Part shown: positions 8,764 to 18,234 of the stretch, piece after piece
How the letters are laid out: each line of letters opens with the position of its first letter
How positions within the stretch are numbered: position 1 is the first letter of the stretch
NCBI RefSeq assembly: GCF_014207605.1
Contig: NZ_JACHHI010000002.1
Span: 247,288-311,287, forward strand
Length of the DNA stretch: 64,000 bases
Direction: 5' to 3'
From: Negativicoccus succinicivorans
GTDB taxonomy: Bacteria; Bacillota; Negativicutes; Veillonellales; Negativicoccaceae
Notes under the pieces: model-generated
Databases searched by the model: none
Told to the model about the DNA's origin: nothing
What the model saw: the letters and a program-made list of their open reading frames with translations, nothing else
Position numbers and translations under genes: made by a program

Positions 8764-9192
8764 ATGGCTAATATAGCAATTGTGTATTGGACAGGATCCG
8801 GCAACACCGAAGCGATGGCGAATGCGATCGACGAAGGCGCCAAAGCGGCGGGCGCGGAAACGCAACTTTCTTTCGTGACCGACGTTACCGCGGACGATAT
8901 TGCCGCATTTGATTATATTGCGCTCGGCTGCCCGGCCATGGGTTCGGAACAGCTCGAAGAATACGATTTTGAACCGTTTTATGAAGAACTTGCCGGACAT
9001 CTCGCCGGCAAAAAAGTAGCGCTTTTCGGTTCGTATGCATGGAACGACGGCCAGTGGATGGACGACTGGGCCGGTCGTGTTGCCGAAACCGGCGCGGACA
9101 TTGTCGCGGATCCGGTCAAAGCGTACGCGTACCCCGATGATGACGCGCTTGAAGCTTGCCGCCAACTCGGCGCAGCGTTAGCGAACGCCTAA
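8764..9192 (+). CDS. Flavodoxin (first of a tandem pair)
   Basis: 142 residues, a short-chain flavodoxin. It is a small FMN-binding electron carrier, usually replacing ferredoxin under iron limitation. The phosphate-binding loop is TGSGNTEAMA (residues 10-19). The FMN-contacting loops follow in order: GCPAMGSEQLEE and FGSYAWNDGQW. The protein is very acidic, as expected. GAGGAGG precedes the ATG. A second flavodoxin lies 48 bases downstream behind a terminator hairpin. The strong promoter suggests high expression. Confidence 0.93.
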   Translation: MANIAIVYWTGSGNTEAMANAIDEGAKAAGAETQLSFVTDVTADDIAAFDYIALGCPAMGSEQLEEYDFEPFYEELAGHLAGKKVALFGSYAWNDGQWMDDWAGRVAETGADIVADPVKAYAYPDDDALEACRQLGAALANA

Positions 9193-9196
9193 ACCG

Positions 9197-9222
9197 AACG
9201 CCACGTTTACGTGGCGTTTTTC
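9197..9222 (+). terminator. Terminator or attenuator between the two flavodoxin genes
   Basis: AACGCCACG, loop TTTA, CGTGGCGTT followed by TTTTTC. No promoter is visible in the 18 bases between this hairpin and the next start, so the second gene probably depends on read-through. Confidence 0.8.
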
Positions 9223-9240
9223 TATCTGAGGAGGGAACGT

Positions 9241-9666
9241 ATGAAAGTCGCTGTCATTTATTGGACGAACACCGGTAATACGGAACAGATGGCGGAAGAG
9301 ATCGCACTCGGCGCACGGGATGCCAGCGCCGACATTACCCTGACCGCATATGCGGACACCACGCCCGCCGAAGCATTGCAAGCGGATCAGCTGATTTTGG
9401 GTTGCCCCGCCATGGGTATCGAGGAATTGGAGGACGGGGAAGTCGTACCGTTCATGCAGGAACTCTATCCGCAACTCGCCGGTAAACGGGTCGCTGTTTT
9501 CGGTTCGTGCGGCTGGTCGCACGGGGAATGGTTGACCAAGTGGGTGCAGGAACTCAGCGATGCCGGCGCAGAGGTTGTCGCTCCGCCATTGTCCTGCCAA
9601 GGTACGCCGGATGATGAGGCACTGGCCTCTTGTCGCAAGTTGGGACAAGAGCTCGCTCAAAAATAA
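9241..9666 (+). CDS. Flavodoxin (second of a tandem pair)
   Basis: 141 residues from ATG 9241, set by TGAGGAGGG. It shares the layout of the upstream flavodoxin: loop TNTGNTEQMA (residues 10-19), GCPAMGIEELEDGE and FGSCGWSHGEW. The first isoalloxazine loop after the phosphate site and the Tyr-to-Cys change in the FGS loop differ, so the two proteins may differ in redox potential or partner. The pair looks like an old duplication. It is probably expressed by read-through of the intervening hairpin and ends at a strong terminator. Confidence 0.93.
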   Translation: MKVAVIYWTNTGNTEQMAEEIALGARDASADITLTAYADTTPAEALQADQLILGCPAMGIEELEDGEVVPFMQELYPQLAGKRVAVFGSCGWSHGEWLTKWVQELSDAGAEVVAPPLSCQGTPDDEALASCRKLGQELAQK

Positions 9667-9671
9667 AACTG

Positions 9672-9697
9672 AAAAAGTCGCCAACGGCGACTTTTTT
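9672..9697 (+). terminator. Terminator after the flavodoxin pair
   Basis: AAAAAGTCGCC, loop AAC, GGCGACTTTTTT. Confidence 0.88.
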
Positions 9698-9782
9698 AGA
9701 TAGCCGATATCGCCAACGGATAAATATCGTAAAATTTGTCCGCGCGGCACGGGCAGAAAATGTGAGTAAAGTGCTCTCGGTA

Positions 9783-9791
9783 TGCTATAAT
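9783..9791 (+). promoter_or_regulatory. Extended -10 promoter of the tautomerase-guaB-envelope operon
   Basis: TGCTATAAT (TG-n-TATAAT), 45 bases before the tautomerase start. The -35 is poor, as at other extended -10 promoters in this window. Confidence 0.65.
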
Positions 9792-9836
9792 AGATAAAAT
9801 ATAGAAGAAAACAAATTAACGATACGGAGGAATCTT

Positions 9837-11500
<1,664 letters not shown>

Positions 11501-11510
11501 GGTGCCTTCC

Positions 11511-12251
11511 ATGCAGTGGGAACGGCATTCGATTCTGGGCGTTGCCATTGACGCCCTCACACTCGAAACCGCTGTCGCGCAGGTGGACACTTGGCTCGCG
11601 CAAAAGGAAACGAAATTTATCGCCACCGCGAATGCGGAAATGGTCATGCGCGCGTATAAAGATCCCGCGTTCGGTCAGGTATTGGCCGCGGCGGATATGG
11701 TGCTCGCGGACGGGGCGGGAATTGTTTGGGCCGGTGAACAGCTTCATAAGCATTTTCCGGCACGCGTAGCGGGTATTGATTTTATGACCGCGCTCGTGGA
11801 ACGTGCGGCGCAAACGGGAACCAAGATGTATTTCTTCGGCGGTGCGCCCGACGTCGCCGCCGAAGCGGCGCAGCGGCTGGAAAGCCGTTTCGGCACGCTG
11901 CCGATTGTCGGCGTGCGGGACGGCTATTTTTCCGCGTCGGAAAATGACGCGATTGCCGCCGACATTCGGGAAAGCGGCGCGCAGCTTTTATTTGCGGGCC
12001 TCGGCGTTCCGAAGCAGGAGTATTGGCTGACGCGGATGCGGCCGCAATTGCCGGGCATTGTATCGCTCGGTGTGGGCGGTTCTTTTGACGTGCTTTCCGG
12101 TCGATTAAAACGGGCGCCGCTTTTCTGGCAAAAAAATCGCTTGGAATGGTTGTATCGTTTGGCTCTTCAACCGTCCCGGTTACGGCGGATGGGAGCGTTG
12201 CCGCAATTTATGTGGCAGGTGAAACGTTCCGCCAACCGAAGGAGGAAATAA
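11511..12251 (+). CDS. WecG/TagA/CpsF family glycosyltransferase
   Basis: 246 residues, GT26 family. Members transfer N-acetylmannosamine or its uronic acid to a lipid-linked GlcNAc in wall teichoic acid, enterobacterial common antigen or capsule assembly. Visible family blocks are TANAEMV, LADGAGIVWAGE, FFGGAPDVAAEAA, GLGVPKQEYWL and GVGGSFDVLSG; the Asp in LADG is the usual catalytic candidate. A membrane-associating basic C-terminus (Lys/Arg-rich) is present. ATG 11511 is placed by AAGGTG overlapping the guaB stop; the GTG at 11502 has no ribosome site. It fits an envelope polysaccharide role with the following psd, pssA and GT2 genes. Confidence 0.88.
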   Translation: MQWERHSILGVAIDALTLETAVAQVDTWLAQKETKFIATANAEMVMRAYKDPAFGQVLAAADMVLADGAGIVWAGEQLHKHFPARVAGIDFMTALVERAAQTGTKMYFFGGAPDVAAEAAQRLESRFGTLPIVGVRDGYFSASENDAIAADIRESGAQLLFAGLGVPKQEYWLTRMRPQLPGIVSLGVGGSFDVLSGRLKRAPLFWQKNRLEWLYRLALQPSRLRRMGALPQFMWQVKRSANRRRK

Positions 12252-12253
12252 TA

Positions 12254-12895
12254 TTGTCACAGATCACGATCGTGAAAGAAGGCTATCCCTTTATAGGGGG
12301 AGCTCTTTTCGTCGCGCTCCTGACAGGGTTGCTGATATCATGGCACTGGGCCTTGTTGCCTTTTCTATTTGCGCTTTTTTTCACCTTCTTCTTTCGTTCG
12401 CCCCGGCGGAATGTGCCGCGTGACCCCGACGTGCTTGTGTCACCGGCCGACGGCACCGTGATGCGGGTCGAAGAAGTAGAGGAAGAGTTGTTTTTGGGTG
12501 CGCCCTGTTATAAAGTTACGATTTTTTTATCCGTATTTGATGTGCATGTCAATCGCAGTCCGATGGCGGGTGATATTACGTTTCGTCAATACACCTGCGG
12601 CGGTTTTCGCCCCGCGTTTCAAAAAAGTGTAGGTTATGAAAACGAACGCCACACGATCGGTCTTGAAAACGAACGAATTTCGATTGTCGTTACGCAGATT
12701 GCGGGCCTTTTGGCGCGCCGCATCGTGTCCTGGAAAAAACTGGGCGATCGGTTGGGTAAAGGCGAGTTATACGGAATGATCAAGTTCGGTTCGTGCACGG
12801 AAGTGTTTATGCCGAAAAATGTGGCTGTTTGCGTAAAAAAAGGGGATCGTGTGCGCGGCGGCGAAACTGTTATCGGGAGAATAGTAGATGCGTAA
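12254..12895 (+). CDS. psd: Phosphatidylserine decarboxylase (short, single-domain type)
   Basis: 213 residues from TTG 12254, set by GGAGGAAATAATA. Frames extended upstream would lie inside the previous gene. Two hydrophobic segments (about residues 10-45) anchor it in the membrane. The sequence RSPRRNVPRDPDVLVSPADG and VTIFLSVFDVHVNRSP are typical of the family. Self-cleavage to the pyruvoyl form is expected between G179 and S180 in the FGSCTEVF motif. It makes phosphatidylethanolamine from the product of the adjacent pssA, whose start overlaps this gene by 8 bases. Confidence 0.92.
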   Translation: MSQITIVKEGYPFIGGALFVALLTGLLISWHWALLPFLFALFFTFFFRSPRRNVPRDPDVLVSPADGTVMRVEEVEEELFLGAPCYKVTIFLSVFDVHVNRSPMAGDITFRQYTCGGFRPAFQKSVGYENERHTIGLENERISIVVTQIAGLLARRIVSWKKLGDRLGKGELYGMIKFGSCTEVFMPKNVAVCVKKGDRVRGGETVIGRIVDA

Positions 12896-13580
12896 AGAAT
12901 GGATACCGAATCTTTTTACGGCTTTAAATATTGCCATGGGAACACTGTCCTTGATGTTTACCGTGCAGGGAAATTTCGACGCGGCCGCCTGGGCGATTTT
13001 GCTCGCGGCGGTGGCGGACGGTTTGGACGGACGGGTGGCTCGCGCGTTTGGCGTGGCCGGAGATTTCGGTAAAGAGTTGGACTCATTATGCGATGTGGTA
13101 TCGTTCGGTGTAGCGCCGGCGGTTTTGCTCTATACTTGGCAAATGGCGCTCATGCCGCTCGGTTTGGGCGCGATGGCCGCTATGCTTTTAGCGGTCTGCG
13201 GCGCGATGCGCTTAGCTCGCTTCAATATTAATACGGATGTGGTGCACGGCTTTTTCATGGGGATGCCGATCCCGACGACGGGATGTTTGGCGGCGACCTA
13301 TGTGTTGTCGGATGCGCCGTTACCGGTGTATCTTACCTGGGTGCTGACATTGGTATTGGCATGGGTGATGGTCAGCGAAATGCATTACCCGGATTTTAAA
13401 GGTAAAGCCGCCGATCCGGTGCAGAAAAAAGCGCTGGCGGCCGTGGTCGTCATCGGCTTGCTCTTGCTGTTCGACGAACCGTCACGCTGGGCGTTTGTAT
13501 TCTTTTTTATGTACTTCTTATTCGGCATTTTAAATACAATTTGGAATCGATTGGATCGATCCGGCGGAAGGAGAGCGTAG
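12888..13580 (+). CDS. pssA: CDP-diacylglycerol-serine O-phosphatidyltransferase
   Basis: 230 residues and several hydrophobic helices, an integral membrane protein. The CDP-alcohol phosphotransferase signature DG-x2-AR-x8-G-x3-D-x3-D is complete, beginning at DGLDGRVARAFG and ending GKELDSLCD (about residues 44-70). It makes phosphatidylserine from CDP-diacylglycerol and L-serine. It overlaps psd by 8 bases, so the two PE-synthesis steps are translationally coupled. The next gene begins 2 bases after the stop. Confidence 0.94.
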   Translation: MRKEWIPNLFTALNIAMGTLSLMFTVQGNFDAAAWAILLAAVADGLDGRVARAFGVAGDFGKELDSLCDVVSFGVAPAVLLYTWQMALMPLGLGAMAAMLLAVCGAMRLARFNINTDVVHGFFMGMPIPTTGCLAATYVLSDAPLPVYLTWVLTLVLAWVMVSEMHYPDFKGKAADPVQKKALAAVVVIGLLLLFDEPSRWAFVFFFMYFLFGILNTIWNRLDRSGGRRA

Positions 13581-13581
13581 T

Positions 13582-14844
13582 ATGACCTATTACATGGATA
13601 TCATCATGGTACCCATCCAGATCATCGTGGCGCTGTTCACGGTGTACTACACGGTCTTGGCTATTTCTGGCATGTTCCGCAAAAAAGAGGTCAAGATCCT
13701 GACGCCGAAAAATCGTTTCGCCATTATCGTCGCGGCGCATAATGAAGAGCAGGTTTTGGGCGCGCTGATTGATAATCTTTTCATGCTGAGATATCCGCGT
13801 GAACTTTACGATGTCTATGTCGTCGCCGACAACTGCACCGACGGTACCGCGCAACTCGCTCGAGATCACGGCGCCATCGTCTATGAACGATTTAATAAGG
13901 AAGAGGTCGGCAAAGGCTATGCGATGGACTGGCTGTTTCATAAGGTTTATGAAACAGGTATTGAATACGACGCCTTTTGCGTATTCGACGCGGATAACCT
14001 CGTCCATCTGGATTTTCTGACGGAAATGAACAGCCGTTTGGAAAAAGGCGAACAGGTTATTCAAGGTTACCTGAGCGCGAAAAACCCGTCGGATACATGG
14101 GTATCCGCGACGTTCGCGATGGCGTTTTGGATCATCAATCATCTGTGGCATCTGGGCAAGTATAATATCGGTCTTTCCACCGCGCTCGGCGGCACGGGCA
14201 TGTGCATTTCGAGTCGGGTTCTGCGAACCTACGGTTGGGGCTGCAACTGTTTGACGGAAGATATGGAGTTTTCCATGAAAATTCTGTACGAGGGCAATAT
14301 TCGTACGACATGGGCCGACGACGCTATTGTTTACGATGAAAAACCGCTCCGCTTCATGCAGTCATGGAACCAACGTAAACGCTGGGCGCAGGGACACTTT
14401 GACTGTGCCGGACGGTACATTCCCAAATTATTCAAACGCGGTTTTTCGACCGGTAATATTCGCATGCTTGACGGTATTTTACAATTGTCGCAGCCGCATT
14501 TTATGCTGCTTTCGACCTTTTATTTATTGATGACTTATGTAAACGCTTCTGTCCCGTTCTTTACAAATGTGTTGTATAATGACCGCGTTATGCCGGTGGA
14601 ATTTTGGACGACCATCGGTACCTTGCAATTTATTTTGCCGATTATCGTATTGTGGCGGATCAACGTTCCCAAAAAAGTTTGGCTGTACATTCCCATGTAT
14701 CCGATCTTCATTTATTCTTGGGTGCCGATTACCTTCCTGGGATTCCTGAACCGACATAAAAAAGAGTGGAGCCATACCCAACATACGCGGCAAATTTCGT
14801 TTGATGAAGTGCCGTTACATTTGGACAGTAAAGGACCGAATTAA
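13582..14844 (+). CDS. Membrane glycosyltransferase, family 2, processive type
   Basis: 420 residues. One N-terminal membrane helix (about 8-30), a cytoplasmic GT-A domain and two or three C-terminal helices (about 300-395). The processive beta-glycosyltransferase signature is complete: VVADNCTDG, FDADN (the metal/UDP-binding DxD), LTEDME (catalytic Asp) and QRKRW. This is the architecture of hyaluronan/chitin/cellulose-synthase-like enzymes that polymerise and export a sugar chain. The sugar cannot be read from the sequence. It is co-transcribed with PE-synthesis genes, and its stop overlaps the surE start (TAATG). Confidence 0.9.
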   Translation: MTYYMDIIMVPIQIIVALFTVYYTVLAISGMFRKKEVKILTPKNRFAIIVAAHNEEQVLGALIDNLFMLRYPRELYDVYVVADNCTDGTAQLARDHGAIVYERFNKEEVGKGYAMDWLFHKVYETGIEYDAFCVFDADNLVHLDFLTEMNSRLEKGEQVIQGYLSAKNPSDTWVSATFAMAFWIINHLWHLGKYNIGLSTALGGTGMCISSRVLRTYGWGCNCLTEDMEFSMKILYEGNIRTTWADDAIVYDEKPLRFMQSWNQRKRWAQGHFDCAGRYIPKLFKRGFSTGNIRMLDGILQLSQPHFMLLSTFYLLMTYVNASVPFFTNVLYNDRVMPVEFWTTIGTLQFILPIIVLWRINVPKKVWLYIPMYPIFIYSWVPITFLGFLNRHKKEWSHTQHTRQISFDEVPLHLDSKGPN

Positions 14845-15623
14845 TGCATATTTTCATGTCAAATGACGATGGGATTGAAGCGCGTGGCTTGCGCATGCTG
14901 GCGCGCGGCTTAGTGGATCTCGGTGAAATTACGCTGATTGCGCCGCATCAGGAGTGCAGTTCGAGTTCGTCGGCGCTGACTTTGCGGGAGCGTTTGTATC
15001 TCAAGGAAGAGCATACGGGCGAACCGCGTTTCAAGGCGTTTTCTTTTACCGGGCGACCGGCCGATTGCGCGAAATTCGGCATCTCGTATTGGTTGCAGGA
15101 CACGCCGCCGGATTTGGTGGTATCCGGGATCAATAACGGTTATAACGTCGGCAGCGACGTGACTTACTCCGGAACGGTGGCGGTCGCGCTGGAAGGGCAT
15201 TACGAAAAAATTCCGTCGCTTGCGGTTTCGGGGCAGACATTTGATGAAGAATTTTTGGAACGGGCGGTGCCTTTTGTTCGTGACTTTATCCAAAAAGTTT
15301 TCGTGAAAGGGAAATATCCGGGATTGCTGAATTTAAATATTCCCAATATTCCCGAAATCAACTGGCAGCATGTCAAAGTCTGTCGTCAGGGCCTGCAGAT
15401 TTATGAAAACGCGATCACGTCAGCGGTGGATGAAGACGGTCAGATTTACTACCGTGTCAAAGGACGCGCGTTGCCGGATTCGGATCATGAAGACGATGTC
15501 TACTTTTTGCATCGCGGCTGGATTACGGTGACGCCGCTGACCTGGTATCAGGGTGCGGATCAGGAGATCGGCGCGGTGGAGGATCTGTTGCATTCGATTG
15601 CGCAACGAGAAGTGAAGAAATAA
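14844..15623 (+). CDS. surE: 5'/3'-Nucleotidase SurE
   Basis: 259 residues. A metal-dependent phosphatase of nucleoside monophosphates. The N-terminus holds the metal site MSNDDGIEARG (D8, D9). The family segments SSSSSALT and VVSGINNGYNVGSDVTYSGTVAVA follow, the latter with the conserved Asn that completes the metal site. The ATG shares its A with the stop of the preceding glycosyltransferase gene. It is the last gene of the operon that starts at 9837 and is closed by a terminator. Confidence 0.95.
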   Translation: MHIFMSNDDGIEARGLRMLARGLVDLGEITLIAPHQECSSSSSALTLRERLYLKEEHTGEPRFKAFSFTGRPADCAKFGISYWLQDTPPDLVVSGINNGYNVGSDVTYSGTVAVALEGHYEKIPSLAVSGQTFDEEFLERAVPFVRDFIQKVFVKGKYPGLLNLNIPNIPEINWQHVKVCRQGLQIYENAITSAVDEDGQIYYRVKGRALPDSDHEDDVYFLHRGWITVTPLTWYQGADQEIGAVEDLLHSIAQREVKK

Positions 15624-15624
15624 A

Positions 15625-15651
15625 AAAAGACGAGCTCAGCTCGTCTTTTTT
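15625..15651. terminator. Terminator after surE, shared with the convergent amidohydrolase
   Basis: AGACGAGCT-C-AGCTCGTCT with an A-run before and T6 after. It lies between a + gene and a - gene that both end here. Confidence 0.85.
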
Positions 15652-15660
15652 GTTGCGGTG

Positions 15661-16797
15661 TTAGCGGTTGTGTTCGCCGTTATATTTTGAATTTTCGCCG
15701 AGCACTTTGGATACGGCCGTTTTCAGAATTTTTTTGCCGTACGTAAGGGCCTCGGTGTTGAAATGCATATTCGGCTGATGTAACCCGGGCTTGAGGTCGG
15801 CGCCCAGACCGTAAAAGCCGACGTGCAGATTCGGTTTGGCGATGACGTAGTAGCAGAAATCTTCGCCGCCCGGTGTGGTCTGCGCCGGCAGCGTGTTTTC
15901 GCGGCCGAGCACTTCGGCAATGCTATCTTCCAACAGTTCGCACATGTCGTCGTTATACTCGGCGGCCGGTAAATCGATCAATGTTTTGCAGGTGCAGGTG
16001 CAGGAAAAAGCGGCGACTGCGTTTTCCACGGCGATTTTGATTTTTTCATTGAGCTCTGCCATGGTATCGTTATCACCGGCGCGCATATCAAAAGCGAGCA
16101 ATACTTTGTCAGGGATCGCGTTTGTCGCGCCGGAATCACAGAGGCAGCGGGTGGCTTTGACGCTGAACGAACGCTCCGGATTCGGTTGGATTCCCGTGGC
16201 GGCGAGTATCGCCAGTGCCGCCGCGTGCAGAGCGTTGTGACCCAAATGCGGGCGCGCGCCGTGCGCGCGTTGTCCTTTGATTTCGAACTCCACGGTGTGG
16301 CTTGCCGAGTAGTAGAGGGCGGCGATCGCCTGTCCCAATTTCGCTTCCTGGATCGGACGGACATGTTGCCCGATCAGATAATCGACATCATCCAACACGC
16401 CGCTGTCGACGATCGTGTACGCGCCCTGGCCGATTTCTTCCGCCGGCTGGAAAATCACTTTCAGCTTACCGCGTTTGACGATGCCTTCTTTAATAATTTC
16501 TTCTCCGGCCGCCAGAGCCATTGCCGTGTGGCCGTCATGACCGCAGCTGTGGATCGCGACATGCTTACCGTCGACGATATGTCCGAGCGCATCCATGTCG
16601 GCGCGTACGGCCATTGTCGGACCGGGTTTGCCGCTGTCGAAGATGCCGACGACACCGGTGTGCCCGCCCAGTCCTTCCGTGACGTCAAAGCCGGCTTCCC
16701 GCAGCGTTTTGGCCACGAATTCGGACGTTTTATGCTCCTCCAACCCAAACTCCGGGATGGTATGTAAATATTCTCTGAAATCCTGTTCTCTTGCCAT
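15661..16797 (-). CDS. M20-family amidohydrolase
   Basis: 378 residues from an ATG at 16795-16797, placed by AAAGGAGGG. M20D metallo-aminoacylase/carboxypeptidase fold. Metal ligands are expected in SCGHDGHTAMA (C85, H87, H90), in PAEEIGQGA (the catalytic and bridging Glu pair), in GQHVRP, and near the C-terminus before GGEDFCYY. The dimerisation (lid) domain is about residues 165-275. Relatives deacylate N-acyl amino acids, N-acetyl-diaminopimelate, hippurate or aminobenzoyl-glutamate. The substrate here is not determinable. It is divergent from the YjiH/YjiG-like membrane pair, a context that suggests handling of an amino acid or peptide derivative. Confidence 0.9.
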   Translation of the reverse strand: MAREQDFREYLHTIPEFGLEEHKTSEFVAKTLREAGFDVTEGLGGHTGVVGIFDSGKPGPTMAVRADMDALGHIVDGKHVAIHSCGHDGHTAMALAAGEEIIKEGIVKRGKLKVIFQPAEEIGQGAYTIVDSGVLDDVDYLIGQHVRPIQEAKLGQAIAALYYSASHTVEFEIKGQRAHGARPHLGHNALHAAALAILAATGIQPNPERSFSVKATRCLCDSGATNAIPDKVLLAFDMRAGDNDTMAELNEKIKIAVENAVAAFSCTCTCKTLIDLPAAEYNDDMCELLEDSIAEVLGRENTLPAQTTPGGEDFCYYVIAKPNLHVGFYGLGADLKPGLHQPNMHFNTEALTYGKKILKTAVSKVLGENSKYNGEHNR

Positions 16798-16821
16798 ACT
16801 ATTCCCTCCTTTAGTACCAAC

Positions 16822-16830
16822 AGTATAACA
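16822..16830 (-). promoter_or_regulatory. Extended -10 promoter of the amidohydrolase gene
   Basis: Reverse-strand TGTTATACT, 25 bases before the start codon. Confidence 0.55.
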
Positions 16831-16878
16831 CAGTCGCTTACGCCAAACGGACAAATTCTAATTTGTGACTAAAATATG

Positions 16879-16907
16879 TTGGTAAAGCAAATGATAAATG
16901 TTATAAT
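16879..16907 (+). promoter_or_regulatory. Promoter of the yjiH-yjiG-like genes
   Basis: TTGGTA (16879-16884), 17-base spacer, TATAAT (16902-16907) with an extended TG at 16899-16900. Transcription should start near 16914. Confidence 0.75.
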
Positions 16908-16926
16908 GGACGTAATATTTTTTTTA

Positions 16927-16976
16927 GGAATACTGTATTCCGCCCGACGCGAGCCTTGGCATCGCGCGGTTTTTTT
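16927..16976 (+). promoter_or_regulatory. Attenuator-like leader (two hairpins, the second a full terminator) before the yjiH-like gene
   Basis: Between the promoter and the start codon lie a palindrome GGAATAC-T-GTATTCC (16927-16941) and a second stem. The second stem pairs CCG, CGCGA and GCC with GGC, TCGCG and CGG around a TT loop, with single bulged A residues, and is followed at once by T7 (16970-16976). This is a complete intrinsic terminator about 60 bases into the leader, so expression must require read-through. No known riboswitch class is recognised, and the room upstream of the terminator is only about 30 bases. Confidence 0.6.
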
Positions 16977-16992
16977 AACAGGAAGGAAGGGG

Positions 16993-17730
16993 ATGCAGAT
17001 GGCAGAAGAAAAGCAGAAAACTGTTGCGCCGCAAGGCCAACCTGCCGAATCGACAACAAAGTCGGATCGACGGCAGGAAGCGGAGCGTCTGCTCGGCGGT
17101 AAAGTCGGCATCGGCGCTTACATCGCGTTGATTGCGGCCATTATTTTTTTCTCCGGCATTTTGATGAAAGTCGACGGTATGAAGTGGTTGAGCGCGTTTG
17201 ACTATACGACCTTGATCGGTAAGTACGGTACGATGAAAGTACCGGAAAAAGCGACTTGGCTCGGTATGGGCGGGTTCTCCGCACGGCAAGGCTTTTTATT
17301 CGCGCTTTCGTTGGCACCGTCCGTGATGCTTGCATTGGGCGTGATCGAAGTGCTTGCACAATACGGCGCGATTCGCGCGGCGCATAAGTTGATGACGCCG
17401 CTGTTGAAACCGATTTTAGGCTTACCGGGGCTGACGGGACTGGCGCTGATTACGGACTTGCAGAGTACGGATGCCGGTGCTGCGCAGACGAAAGAATTGT
17501 TTGATGAAGGTCTGATCAGTGACAAGGAACACACGGTTATGACCGCTTGGCAGTACAGCGGCGCGGGCATGATCAGCAATTACTTCGCCACCGGTTCGGC
17601 GGTATTTGCGGTATTGACCGTACCGGTTATTTTGCCGTTGGGAATTATTTTTGTCATGAAATTTGTCGGCGGCGCCTTTGTCCGCTTTATGTTAAGTACG
17701 GTTTACGGAAAGGATTTTGCCAATGAATAA
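16993..17730 (+). CDS. YjiH-like integral membrane protein (nucleoside-recognition/gate domain)
   Basis: 245 residues from ATG 16993 (ATG 16999 equally possible) after GGAAGGAAGG. Longer frames would begin upstream of the promoter. A polar N-terminal tail of about 45 residues is followed by five or so membrane segments. The Gate-like core shows ALSLAPSVMLALGVIEV, GLPGLTGLALITDLQSTDAGAA and QYSGAGMISNYFATGSA, recognisable from the YjiH/SpmA family, whose members come in pairs with YjiG/SpmB. The transported or sensed compound is unknown for the family. It overlaps the next gene by 8 bases. Confidence 0.8.
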   Translation: MQMAEEKQKTVAPQGQPAESTTKSDRRQEAERLLGGKVGIGAYIALIAAIIFFSGILMKVDGMKWLSAFDYTTLIGKYGTMKVPEKATWLGMGGFSARQGFLFALSLAPSVMLALGVIEVLAQYGAIRAAHKLMTPLLKPILGLPGLTGLALITDLQSTDAGAAQTKELFDEGLISDKEHTVMTAWQYSGAGMISNYFATGSAVFAVLTVPVILPLGIIFVMKFVGGAFVRFMLSTVYGKDFANE

Positions 17731-18190
17731 CACAGATACGCAAAGCAAAAATCCTTTTGACGTATTCGTCATCGGGGCTCGCAAAGGTTGGAACATCGCG
17801 GTCAACAATATGATCCCGAACGTCTTGATGGCGTTTGCGATCGCGCACATTTTGGATCTTCTGGGTGTGCTCAATTTTATGAGCGTGATTTTCGGACCGG
17901 TCATGGGGATCTTCGGCCTGCCGGGACAGGCGGTCATGGCGCTTTTGACAGCGTGGCTTTCTCTTTCCGCTGGCGTCGGCATGGCGGTATCGCTCGCGGG
18001 GCAGGGCCTTTTGAACGGCACGCATTTGACGATTTTATTGCCGGCGATGGTTCTGATGGGATCGCAGCTGCAGTACATGGGTCGACTGCTCGCGGTCGCC
18101 GATGTCAAAAAGAAATACTGGCCGCTGCTGATGCTGACCAGTATCTTGAATGCTGTAATTGCCATGTTCATCATGCGCATATTGGCGTAA
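17723..18190 (+). CDS. YjiG-like integral membrane protein (nucleoside-recognition domain)
   Basis: 155 residues from ATG 17723, set by GGAAAGGA at 17707-17714 and overlapping the end of the yjiH-like gene. Four or five membrane segments. The core GWNIAVNNMIPNVLMAF, FGLPGQAVMALLTAWLSLSAGVGMA and PAMVLMGSQLQYMGR are typical of YjiG/SpmB-like partners. The two proteins probably form one complex in the inner membrane. In other bacteria such pairs lie near peptidases or amidohydrolases, as here. Confidence 0.82.
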   Translation: MNNTDTQSKNPFDVFVIGARKGWNIAVNNMIPNVLMAFAIAHILDLLGVLNFMSVIFGPVMGIFGLPGQAVMALLTAWLSLSAGVGMAVSLAGQGLLNGTHLTILLPAMVLMGSQLQYMGRLLAVADVKKKYWPLLMLTSILNAVIAMFIMRILA

Positions 18191-18200
18191 TGACAAATAA

Positions 18201-18228
18201 AAAGCACACCTTTCGGTGTGCTTTTTTT
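18201..18228. terminator. Bidirectional terminator
   Basis: AAAGCACACC, loop TTTC, GGTGTGCTTT with A- and T-runs. It lies between the yjiG-like gene (+) and the isochorismatase-like gene (-). Confidence 0.88.
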
Positions 18229-18234
18229 ATTGCG

